Assembly: GCA_934667845.1 (NCBI GenBank)
Contig: CAKUMQ010000085.1
Span: 1 to 8,350, forward strand
Source of the DNA: an uncultured Eubacteriales bacterium
GTDB taxonomy: Bacteria; Bacillota; Clostridia; Oscillospirales; Acutalibacteraceae
Length of the DNA: 8,350 bases
Direction of reading: 5' to 3'
Below are positions 1 through 5,216 of the stretch, piece after piece; within the stretch, counting starts at the first letter, position 1, and the number at the start of each line of letters is the position of its first letter. The notes beneath the pieces are model-generated. The model saw only the letters and a program-made list of their open reading frames with translations. It searched no databases and was not told the origin of the DNA. The position numbers and the translations under genes are program-made.

Positions 1-294
1 GACAGCACCCCCGGCAGCTCCTCCGGCGTGATCTCTGCACCGTCGGGAGACACCTCGGCGGTCGTGTCCGGCGATGCGGACAGCGACGCTTCCGTGCCGC
101 AGGACAGCACTGCCGAACCCGACACCGATGCGTCGGCGGCAGATCCGTCTGCGGACGACCAACCGGCAGATGCCTCTGCACAGCCGCAGGAGAAGGGCGG
201 CGCGCCGGTCTGGATCTGGATAGTCCTCGCCGTCGTGCTGGCCGCTGCAGCGGCAGCCGCTGCGGTGCTGATCCTGCGCCGCCGTCGGGCATGA
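1..294 (+). CDS. 3' end of a surface protein with C-terminal membrane anchor (5' truncated by window)
   Basis: The reading frame is open from base 1 to a TGA at 292-294, so the GTG at 28 is an internal codon and the real start lies left of the window. About 97 residues are visible. The first 65 or so are low complexity and rich in Asp, Ser, Ala, Pro and Glu, typical of an extended, acidic wall-spanning stalk. They are followed by a hydrophobic stretch of roughly 23 residues (beginning GAPVWIWIVL and running through an eight-Ala tract) and a short RRRRA tail. Hydrophobic segment plus terminal arginines indicates a single C-terminal transmembrane anchor with the tail inside the cell. No LPxTG motif precedes the helix in the visible part, so sortase anchoring is not supported. 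The functional domain lies outside the window, so no function is assigned. The gene ends 19 bases before a strong hairpin terminator. Confidence 0.8.
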   Translation, partial: DSTPGSSSGVISAPSGDTSAVVSGDADSDASVPQDSTAEPDTDASAADPSADDQPADASAQPQEKGGAPVWIWIVLAVVLAAAAAAAAVLILRRRRA

Positions 295-312
295 CCAATC
301 CAAGTATACAGC

Positions 313-354
313 AAATCGCCCCTGCCGGACGGCTGTCCGACAGGGGCGATTTTT
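313..354. terminator. intrinsic terminator between convergent genes
   Basis: A 12-bp perfect stem (313-324 with 341-352) is extended, after one C/A mismatch, by a 5-bp stem (326-330 with 335-339) closed by a GGCT loop. On the plus strand it runs into five T's (350-354), which suits termination of the gene ending at 294. On the minus strand the stem ends in only three T's, so termination of the operon ending at 370 is plausible but weaker. Its place between two convergent stop codons supports shared use. Confidence 0.88.
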
Positions 355-369
355 AGTTGTGTGCTGCCG

Positions 370-1053
370 TTATTCGGTGATATACCGGCGGGCGCAGATG
401 TAGCGATCGGCAAAATATGTCCAGTTCAGGCTCATTTCGCTGACCGGCTTCGTCTCATTGCAGGCGGCAATAAATTTGCCGTTGCCGGTGTAGATACCGG
501 CAAACTGTACCTGACCGGACAGGTCGTTTGAGAAGAACACCGCATCGCCGGGGCGCAGATCCTTTTTCTCCACCGCTTCGCCCTGCGTGGACTGCTGACG
601 GCTGCCGCGGGCGAGCTTGACGCCGTTTTGACCGTAGCAGTAGTAGAGCAGACCGGAATTGTCAAAGGTGTCCGGACCGGCAGCGGCTTCGGCAAAGCTC
701 TTGCCGAGCTGTGCGGTTGCGAGCTTGACGACGCGCTCGGCGGCGGTTCCCTCTGTGTCGGGCGTTGTCGGCTCGCTCGACGGCTCACTGGCGGGATCGG
801 ATGACGGATCACTCGCCGGCTCACTGGCAGGCTCGGACGCCGGCTCACTTCCCGGTTCGCTCGACGGGGCGGACGGCTCGGACGGGGTCGTGGGATCGGT
901 CGGCGCTTCGGTCGGATCCGTCGGCGCCTCGGTCGTGCTCTCTGCCGAGGATTCCGGCTTTGTCGGCTCGGAATCCGCCGGGGCGGCGACGCAGCCGGAC
1001 AGTGCAGCCAGCAGCAAAGCGGCGGACAGCAGGGCAATGATGATCTTTTTCAT
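370..1053 (-). CDS. lipoprotein with C-terminal NlpC/P60-type domain lacking catalytic residues
   Basis: This 227-residue protein starts with a lipoprotein signal: MKK, a hydrophobic core and the lipobox L18-S19-G20-C21, so Cys21 should be lipidated and the protein held outside the membrane. Residues 22-101 are a Ser/Glu/Pro/Thr linker with TEAPTDP and SEPx repeats. Residues about 103-227 match the NlpC/P60 cell-wall peptidase family: FDNSGLLYYCY (family FDCSG), LRPGDAVFF, FAGIYTGNGKFIAA (family HVGIYxGNxxFxHA) and a closing ARRYI. The catalytic Cys is Asn132 (AAT), the first His is Phe184 (TTT) and the second is Ala196 (GCC), so peptidase activity is unlikely. The ATG at 1053-1051 has an AGAGGAGG ribosome site 8 bases upstream. 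The gene lies 58 bases after the DHHW gene on the same strand and is probably the last gene of that operon. A binding role is inference; the domain call is strong. Confidence 0.9.
   Translation of the reverse strand: MKKIIIALLSAALLLAALSGCVAAPADSEPTKPESSAESTTEAPTDPTEAPTDPTTPSEPSAPSSEPGSEPASEPASEPASDPSSDPASEPSSEPTTPDTEGTAAERVVKLATAQLGKSFAEAAAGPDTFDNSGLLYYCYGQNGVKLARGSRQQSTQGEAVEKKDLRPGDAVFFSNDLSGQVQFAGIYTGNGKFIAACNETKPVSEMSLNWTYFADRYICARRYITE
766..861 (-). repeat. 12-bp coding repeat, eight SEPx/SDPx tetrapeptides
   Basis: Residues 65-96 of the lipoprotein are eight tandem tetrapeptides of the form Ser-(Glu/Asp)-Pro-(Gly/Ala/Ser/Thr), encoded by 96 bases of imperfect 12-bp units. Just upstream in the protein (residues 42-55) TEAPTDP occurs twice. 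The unit gives an extended, acidic, flexible spacer between the lipid anchor and the NlpC/P60-like domain. Repeats of this type can change copy number by slippage. Confidence 0.8.
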
Positions 1054-1061
1054 GACAAAAA

Positions 1062-1069
1062 CCTCCTCT
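1062..1069 (-). promoter_or_regulatory. ribosome binding site of the NlpC/P60-like lipoprotein gene
   Basis: On the minus strand this reads AGAGGAGG, 8 bases before the ATG. It fixes the start at 1053. A small CACCC/GGGTG hairpin (1079-1093) lies just upstream in the 58-base gap; it has no T tract, so it is not a terminator, and no convincing promoter is seen in the gap. Confidence 0.75.
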
Positions 1070-1111
1070 GATATGTTACACCCGAAAAGGGTGGGTGCCG
1101 ATGGAAACGGC

Positions 1112-2521
1112 TCAGCCGACCAGCTTTTCCAGATAGCCGACGAGCGTGCTGCTCCGCGTGGCGGAGATGTTGTTGATAAAGATAACGTCCGAGACCGACT
1201 CAGAGGCGAGGAACTGGCGCAGCGTCTTTTTATAGTAGCGGTAGTCGATGACGTGCACAGTCTGGTACTGGTCGGTCAGAAACGGGATGAGCGCATTGCC
1301 GTAGGACTCCTTGATCACGACACACGCCGAGCCGTCGGACAGTGAGCGGTTTTCGATCTTCGTATAGGGGTTGTCGCCCGCGATGAAGCAGCTGTATTTC
1401 AGCCCCTTCGGGTAGCTGCCGACATCGTGAATGAGCGGCCAGGCGTAGGTCTTGCCGCTGCGGTCGGTATAGTGCAGGCTCGTGTCGCCCTTGGGCAGAT
1501 AGGCGACGACGGTATCGGGATGCTTCTCCATTGCCGCGGGCTTTTTCGTGTCGGAATAGAAGGTGCCGAGGAATCCGGTGAATTCCTTTGTCTCATAGGA
1601 GGAGAGCGGCGCCGCCGTTTTGCCCATCGCGCGCATCAGCTCGGCGTAGCCGTAGTAGGCGCCGGTGGCAGTCCAATGGTGATCGGTGCGGAAGTAAATA
1701 TATTCGTCGCGGTGGGACATCAGTACATCATATACCGGTACGCCGACGGCGTTGCCGGTCAGCTGGCTGAAAATATAGCGCGAGGCCTTGCCCTGGTCGG
1801 AGCTGTTGATCTTGTTCCGCATGCTGTCGGGCAGCATGATGCCCATGCTGTTCGGCGGGATCAGGGCGTAGACGTGCGCCTTGCCCTCCAGCGTCTTACC
1901 CGCTTTGTTCAGCATGGCGGCATAGCGGTCGGCAACCGAGCGGTTGAAGTTGTAGTATTCATACGCGGTATCACCGATCTGCAGCACCGCGCCGAAGCTC
2001 TGGGTGCGGTCAAGCCCGGGATCGGCGGTCGGAGGAACCGTGCCGGAGCTTTCGGGCGCAGCGGTCGTCACGGTTGTCGTCGTAGTCGTCGTCGTTGTGG
2101 TCTGCGTCGTCGCCGCAGAGTTGCTTTCTGTCGCGGACGGCCTTGACGGCTCGCTCGGGACGTCGGGGATCTCGTCGCCCGACTCGACATCACCCTGAAT
2201 ATGGGAAAAGCGCAGCCCGAAGCTGCTTTGACGGATACTGTCCGCCTTCACCCAGAATTCGCGGAACGGGAACGTGTCGGCATACCAGGTGGAGATGCCG
2301 TCGAAATATTCGCCGGAAAACAGGGCGGACAGCGAAAAGGCGGGAAATTTCGTCAGCTCCCGTTTTTCGCTCTCGGAATAGTGCGGGCGCAGCGGCAGAC
2401 AAAGCCCCAAAACCGCTATGACGCCCAAAACAGCGAAAAACAGACCGATGCGGAAGCCCTCCCAGGGACGGGACGGCCGCTCGCGCCGCAGCTTTTCCTT
2501 AGCATGCTTGCTCATGCGCAT
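1112..2521 (-). CDS. DHHW family protein (AlgX/AlgJ-like SGNH-type O-acyltransferase partner)
   Basis: The 469-residue protein has a short basic cytoplasmic start, one membrane helix at about 24-44 and an extracellular remainder, so it is a signal-anchor protein. A membrane-proximal segment (residues 48-110) contains the DTFPFRE pattern seen in DHHW/AlgJ-like proteins. It is followed by a low-complexity linker (about 115-170) including ten consecutive threonines (141-150). The C-terminal domain carries the signature RTDHHWTATGAYYGY (Asp280, His282) and later IKESYGNALIPF (Ser406). By analogy with AlgX and AlgJ these can form the Asp-His-Ser triad of an SGNH-type esterase/acyltransferase, and all three are present. 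Such proteins act outside the membrane and receive acyl groups delivered by a partner MBOAT protein. That gene ends 15 bases upstream on the same strand, and its TAA overlaps this gene's AAAGGAGG ribosome site, so coupled translation is likely. The first of two ATGs (2521) has the better 9-base spacing. The polymer modified is unknown. Confidence 0.88.
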   Translation of the reverse strand: MRMSKHAKEKLRRERPSRPWEGFRIGLFFAVLGVIAVLGLCLPLRPHYSESEKRELTKFPAFSLSALFSGEYFDGISTWYADTFPFREFWVKADSIRQSSFGLRFSHIQGDVESGDEIPDVPSEPSRPSATESNSAATTQTTTTTTTTTTVTTAAPESSGTVPPTADPGLDRTQSFGAVLQIGDTAYEYYNFNRSVADRYAAMLNKAGKTLEGKAHVYALIPPNSMGIMLPDSMRNKINSSDQGKASRYIFSQLTGNAVGVPVYDVLMSHRDEYIYFRTDHHWTATGAYYGYAELMRAMGKTAAPLSSYETKEFTGFLGTFYSDTKKPAAMEKHPDTVVAYLPKGDTSLHYTDRSGKTYAWPLIHDVGSYPKGLKYSCFIAGDNPYTKIENRSLSDGSACVVIKESYGNALIPFLTDQYQTVHVIDYRYYKKTLRQFLASESVSDVIFINNISATRSSTLVGYLEKLVG

Positions 2522-2530
2522 ACGTTGTCC

Positions 2531-2538
2531 CCTCCTTT
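2531..2538 (-). promoter_or_regulatory. ribosome binding site of the DHHW gene, overlapping the MBOAT stop codon
   Basis: On the minus strand AAAGGAGG follows directly from the TAA stop of the MBOAT gene (2539-2537) and sits 9 bases before the ATG at 2521. It favours that ATG over the in-frame ATG at 2515, which would be 15 bases away, and it suggests that ribosomes ending the MBOAT gene reinitiate on the DHHW gene. Confidence 0.75.
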
Positions 2539-4006
2539 AAAACTGAAAATACAGAAACGGGTTATAGCTGTTGCCGACGAGCGCCGCCGTCGAGAGCAGC
2601 AGCAGTGCAGGCGGTGCAAGTGTTTCTGTGACCGCGAGCAGTGCCGTCACGCCGCCGCCGTCTGTGCGGGCGCGCCGCGCGAGAGCGGTGTGCAGATTGT
2701 GCAGAAGCGGCGTGCAGGCGAGGATAGCGACCGGCAGGAAGAACAGGTAGTTCAGCCACAGCGAGCCGGTCTCAAAGCTCGAAAACGGATTGCCGTTCAG
2801 ACCGAACATTCCCCGCAGCACGGCAAGGCAGAGCGGCAGCTCGCGGAAGCGGAACAGCACCCAGCTAAACAGGACGGCGAACAGTGTGCCGATGTGACCG
2901 ACGGCGGGATGCCGCTCCAGCCACTTGCCGAGAAAGAGCCGCTCAATGGCGAGCAGCAGGAAAAACCACAGTCCCCACAGTACGAAATTCCAGCTTGCGC
3001 CGTGCCAAAGGCCGGTCAGCGCCCACACGATCAGCATATTGAGCAGCGTGCGTCCCATCCCGCGCCGGCTGCCGCCGAGCGGAATGTACACATAGTCGCG
3101 GAAAAAGCCGGAGAGCGAGATGTGCCAGCGGTGCCAGAAATCCCGCACCGACCGCGCCATATACGGATAACGGAAATTTTCCTTATAGTGAAAGCCGACC
3201 ATGCGCCCCATGCCGATCGCCATGTCGGAATAGGCGGAAAAATCCAGATAGATCTGCAGCATATACGCGATCACGCCGAGCCACAGCAGCAGGACCGGAC
3301 GGGCGGAGAGCGCTGCGAGGTTGTCGTTCAGCTTTGTCACATCCGACGCGGCGGATTCGGTCATCAGCGCCGTATCGGCGATCAGCCCGCAGGTGTTCGC
3401 CAGCAGCACCTTTTTACCGAGCCCGACGGTAAAGCGCGTGATGCCGTCGGACAGATCCGACCGCTCGACCCGGCGGCTGACGATCTCCTGCGCCACATCG
3501 GCATAGCGGACGATCGGCCCCGCCACGCACTGATGAAACAGGCTGACATACATCAGAAAGCGGGCAAAGCTCCGCTCCGGCTCCACCTCGCCGCGGTAGA
3601 CGTCAACCACATATGACAGCGCCTGAAAGGTGTAAAACGAAATGCCGATCGGCAGTGCGATCTGCGGAATGACTGCCGGCCATCCGGTCAGGCTCTGCGC
3701 CGTTCTGGCGAAAAAGCCGGTGTATTTGAACACGGCGAGCGCGCCGAGCGTCAAAACACAGGCGAGAATCAGCGGAAAGCGGCGGGGGCGCTTGTGCCGT
3801 CCCAACCAGACGGCGCGGGCGCAGAGGAAATCCACCAGCGCCACCCCGATCAGCAGCAGCAGGTAGACCGGCTCTCCCCAGGCGTAGAACACAAGCGAAA
3901 AGACAAGCAGCACCGCATTTTGCACGCGCAGATTCCGTGAAAAGGCGCAGCAGAGCAGATTTGCCGCCAAAAATACGTAGATAAAAAACAGATCGGAGAA
4001 AACCAA
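2537..4006 (-). CDS. MBOAT family membrane-bound O-acyltransferase (AlgI/DltB/PatA-like)
   Basis: A polytopic membrane protein of 489 residues from a TTG start, with about eleven hydrophobic segments. Family landmarks in order: an N-terminal VFSDLFFIYVFL segment aligning with the usual MBOAT start, YAWGEPVYL (41-49), LPIGISFYTFQALSYVVDVYRG (118-139), a variant of the FPQLIAGPIVRY block reading FHQCVAGPIVRY (157-168), YLDFSAYSDMAIGMGRM (253-269), FWHRWHISLSGFFRDYVYIPLGG (290-312) and LTGLWHGASWNF (330-341). His335 of WHGASW matches the invariant catalytic histidine, and His295 lies in the other conserved block. The family moves an acyl group, often acetyl or D-alanyl, across the membrane to an extracellular acceptor together with a partner protein, here the DHHW protein encoded 15 bases downstream. 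The TTG start is chosen because it has an AAGGCGG site 9 bases upstream and because the in-frame ATG at 4066 sits inside the promoter. The acyl donor and target polymer cannot be told from sequence. Confidence 0.92.
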   Translation of the reverse strand: MVFSDLFFIYVFLAANLLCCAFSRNLRVQNAVLLVFSLVFYAWGEPVYLLLLIGVALVDFLCARAVWLGRHKRPRRFPLILACVLTLGALAVFKYTGFFARTAQSLTGWPAVIPQIALPIGISFYTFQALSYVVDVYRGEVEPERSFARFLMYVSLFHQCVAGPIVRYADVAQEIVSRRVERSDLSDGITRFTVGLGKKVLLANTCGLIADTALMTESAASDVTKLNDNLAALSARPVLLLWLGVIAYMLQIYLDFSAYSDMAIGMGRMVGFHYKENFRYPYMARSVRDFWHRWHISLSGFFRDYVYIPLGGSRRGMGRTLLNMLIVWALTGLWHGASWNFVLWGLWFFLLLAIERLFLGKWLERHPAVGHIGTLFAVLFSWVLFRFRELPLCLAVLRGMFGLNGNPFSSFETGSLWLNYLFFLPVAILACTPLLHNLHTALARRARTDGGGVTALLAVTETLAPPALLLLSTAALVGNSYNPFLYFQF

Positions 4007-4015
4007 AGAGATTGC

Positions 4016-4022
4016 CCGCCTT
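4016..4022 (-). promoter_or_regulatory. ribosome binding site fixing a TTG start for the MBOAT gene
   Basis: The minus strand reads AAGGCGG, one mismatch from AAGGAGG, 9 bases before the TTG at 4006-4004. The alternative ATG at 4066-4064 lies upstream of the -10 box, so a transcript from the only good promoter would not contain it. Confidence 0.7.
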
Positions 4023-4056
4023 TCAAGTGCGTATTTTTTGTAAACTTTACATATAT

Positions 4057-4084
4057 AGTATACCATTTGTTTGTGGGGCGTCAA
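4057..4084 (-). promoter_or_regulatory. sigma-A type promoter of the MBOAT-DHHW-NlpC operon
   Basis: On the minus strand the -35 box is TTGACG (4084-4079) and the -10 box is TATACT (4062-4057), with a 16-base spacer and a TGG just before the -10 that makes it an extended -10. Transcription should start near 4050, giving a leader of about 44 bases before the TTG start. Confidence 0.8.
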
Positions 4085-4092
4085 CAAGAGAA

Positions 4093-4114
4093 TGTGAACA
4101 AATTGTAAACAAAT
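4093..4114 (+). repeat. tandem 11-bp direct repeat beside the operon promoter
   Basis: TGTGAACAAAT and TGTAAACAAAT lie head to tail with 10 of 11 bases identical. They start 9 bases upstream of the MBOAT operon -35 box. An inverted partial copy, ATTTGTTT, occurs at 4065-4072 inside the spacer of that promoter. The arrangement fits binding sites for a regulator, but no known operator is recognised. Confidence 0.5.
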
Positions 4115-4134
4115 CGGCAAAAAAGTGTCACAAT

Positions 4135-4153
4135 CCGTCGACTGTGCCGACGG
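4135..4153. promoter_or_regulatory. candidate LysR-type operator (T-N11-A inverted repeat)
   Basis: CCGTCG and CGACGG form a perfect 6-bp inverted repeat around a 7-base centre. T4138 and A4150 are exactly eleven bases apart inside the dyad, the rule for LysR-family sites. The repeat directly abuts the -35 box of the lysR-type gene's own promoter and lies about 50 bp upstream of the divergent operon's -35 box. This is the usual layout for a LysR regulator controlling itself and a divergent target. Confidence 0.6.
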
Positions 4154-4181
4154 TTGACATTTGAACGGTTTTTGGTATAAT
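4154..4181 (+). promoter_or_regulatory. consensus sigma-A promoter of the LysR-type regulator gene
   Basis: TTGACA (4154-4159) and TATAAT (4176-4181), both perfect consensus, are spaced by 16 bases with TGG immediately before the -10. Transcription should begin near 4188, leaving a leader of about 65 bases before the GTG start. Confidence 0.88.
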
Positions 4182-4193
4182 AAAGTGGAATAC

Positions 4194-4228
4194 AAAAGCC
4201 GAATGCCGGCGGCAAGCCGGGGGCTTTT
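4194..4228 (+). other. leader hairpin in the 5' UTR of the LysR-type gene
   Basis: AAAAGCC (4194-4200) pairs with GGCTTTT (4222-4228), and CCGGC (4206-4210) pairs with GCCGG (4216-4220) around a GGCAA loop, separated by an asymmetric internal loop. The structure sits between the predicted transcription start and the ribosome site and ends in four T's that belong to the stem. It could act as a weak attenuator or mRNA stabiliser; it lacks a free T tract. Confidence 0.4.
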
Positions 4229-4252
4229 CCTGCTGAAGGGAGGGGGTCTGCG

Positions 4253-5185
4253 GTGAATATCACCCACCTTCGCTATGCCGTTGAAGTGGCGCGCACCGGC
4301 TCGATCTCGCAGGCGGCGGAGACGCTTTGCGTGGGGCAGCCGAATCTGTCCAAGGCGATCAAGGAGCTGGAGAGCAGCCTCGGCGTGACGCTGTTCCGGC
4401 GCACGTCCAAGGGCGCGACACCGACGCCGCAGGGCGAGGCGTTTCTGCATTATGCCCGCTCGCTGCTGTCCCAGATGGACGAAATGGAGAATCTGTTTGC
4501 ACCCGGACACGCAGAACAGGAGACGCTGCGGATCGCCGCAACGCCGTCCGCTGTGCTGACACTGGCAGTGGCACAGCTTTCGCCGTCGCTTCCGGTCGGA
4601 CAGGTATTTTCGCTGTGCGAGTGTGAGGACGGCATCGGCGTGCTGCGCGCCGTGTCGGACGGGCAGGCGGGTATGGGGCTGCTGCGCTGCCCGGCGCCCG
4701 AGGCGGAGACGCTTGTGCGCCGCTGCGAGGAGGAGGGGCTGTCCGCCCTGCCGCTGCGCCATGAGCCGCCCGCGGTGCTGATGTCGCGCCGCCACCCGCT
4801 TGCGGATAGCCGCCCGCTTTTATATCCCGAGCTGGCGGCATATACGCGCCTGACCGGCGGCGACAGCATGCCGGCGCTGTCCGTGTCCCGCGTCCGCCGC
4901 TCAGCCCGCCTGCCCGCAGCGCCGAAGCCATGGGTATTGACCTCGCCGCAGACGCGGCTGGCGGTGCTGTCCGCCAGAACGGATACCTATGCCTTTGACG
5001 AGCCGCTTCCGCCGGTGCTTCTGGAGCGGTACGGGCTGTGCGCACGCAGCTGCGTCGGTGTGGAGCAGGAGTGGATCGATCTGCGCATATTGCCGCGCGA
5101 ACAGGAGCTTATGCCGACGGCGGGGCAGCTGATCGACGGCCTTGCCGCTCTGTGGCGGGAGGCTGCGAAGAGCCGGGAGAGCTGA
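4253..5185 (+). CDS. LysR family transcriptional regulator
   Basis: The 310-residue protein has a typical LysR N-terminal winged helix-turn-helix: ITHLRYAVEVARTGSISQAAE, then QPNLSKAIKELESSLGVTLFRR and a TPQGEAFLHYAR helix (residues about 3-70). This is followed by a linker helix and a poorly conserved effector-binding region (about 88-300). Length and layout are normal for the family. The GTG start at 4253 has a strong GGGAGGGGG site with its GGAGG core 9 bases upstream. It is transcribed away from the MBOAT operon from a consensus promoter, with a candidate T-N11-A operator touching that promoter, so self-regulation and control of the divergent operon are likely but inferred. The effector ligand cannot be predicted. 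The YfhO-family gene follows 31 bases after the stop and is probably cotranscribed. Confidence 0.93.
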   Translation: MNITHLRYAVEVARTGSISQAAETLCVGQPNLSKAIKELESSLGVTLFRRTSKGATPTPQGEAFLHYARSLLSQMDEMENLFAPGHAEQETLRIAATPSAVLTLAVAQLSPSLPVGQVFSLCECEDGIGVLRAVSDGQAGMGLLRCPAPEAETLVRRCEEEGLSALPLRHEPPAVLMSRRHPLADSRPLLYPELAAYTRLTGGDSMPALSVSRVRRSARLPAAPKPWVLTSPQTRLAVLSARTDTYAFDEPLPPVLLERYGLCARSCVGVEQEWIDLRILPREQELMPTAGQLIDGLAALWREAAKSRES

Positions 5186-5216
5186 CCCCTATCAATACAG
5201 AAAGTGAGAACAGATT

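Noticed and set aside
766..933. Possible CRISPR-like or non-coding tandem array in 766-933
   Set aside because: The 12-bp periodicity is in frame and encodes tetrapeptide linkers; there are no unique spacers.
1079..1093. CACCC/GGGTG hairpin between the DHHW and lipoprotein genes as a terminator
   Set aside because: The stem is only 5 bp and no T run follows on the minus strand, so it would not separate the two genes.
659..1345. Plus-strand open frame with GSLAGSDDGS-type repeats that looks like a repetitive surface protein
   Set aside because: The repeats are the antisense reading of the SEPx linker of the lipoprotein, and the frame runs on antisense into the DHHW gene; no signal peptide or ribosome site.
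2201..3616. Plus-strand open frame of 471 codons opposite the DHHW and MBOAT genes
   Set aside because: It is antisense to two well-recognised genes, its translation is Gln/Arg/His-rich with no family signature, and it has no ribosome site; it arises from high GC codon bias.
4007..4795. N-terminal extension of the MBOAT frame by 263 codons
   Set aside because: It runs antisense through the LysR gene and across both promoters, and its translation is Arg/Gln-rich without family similarity.
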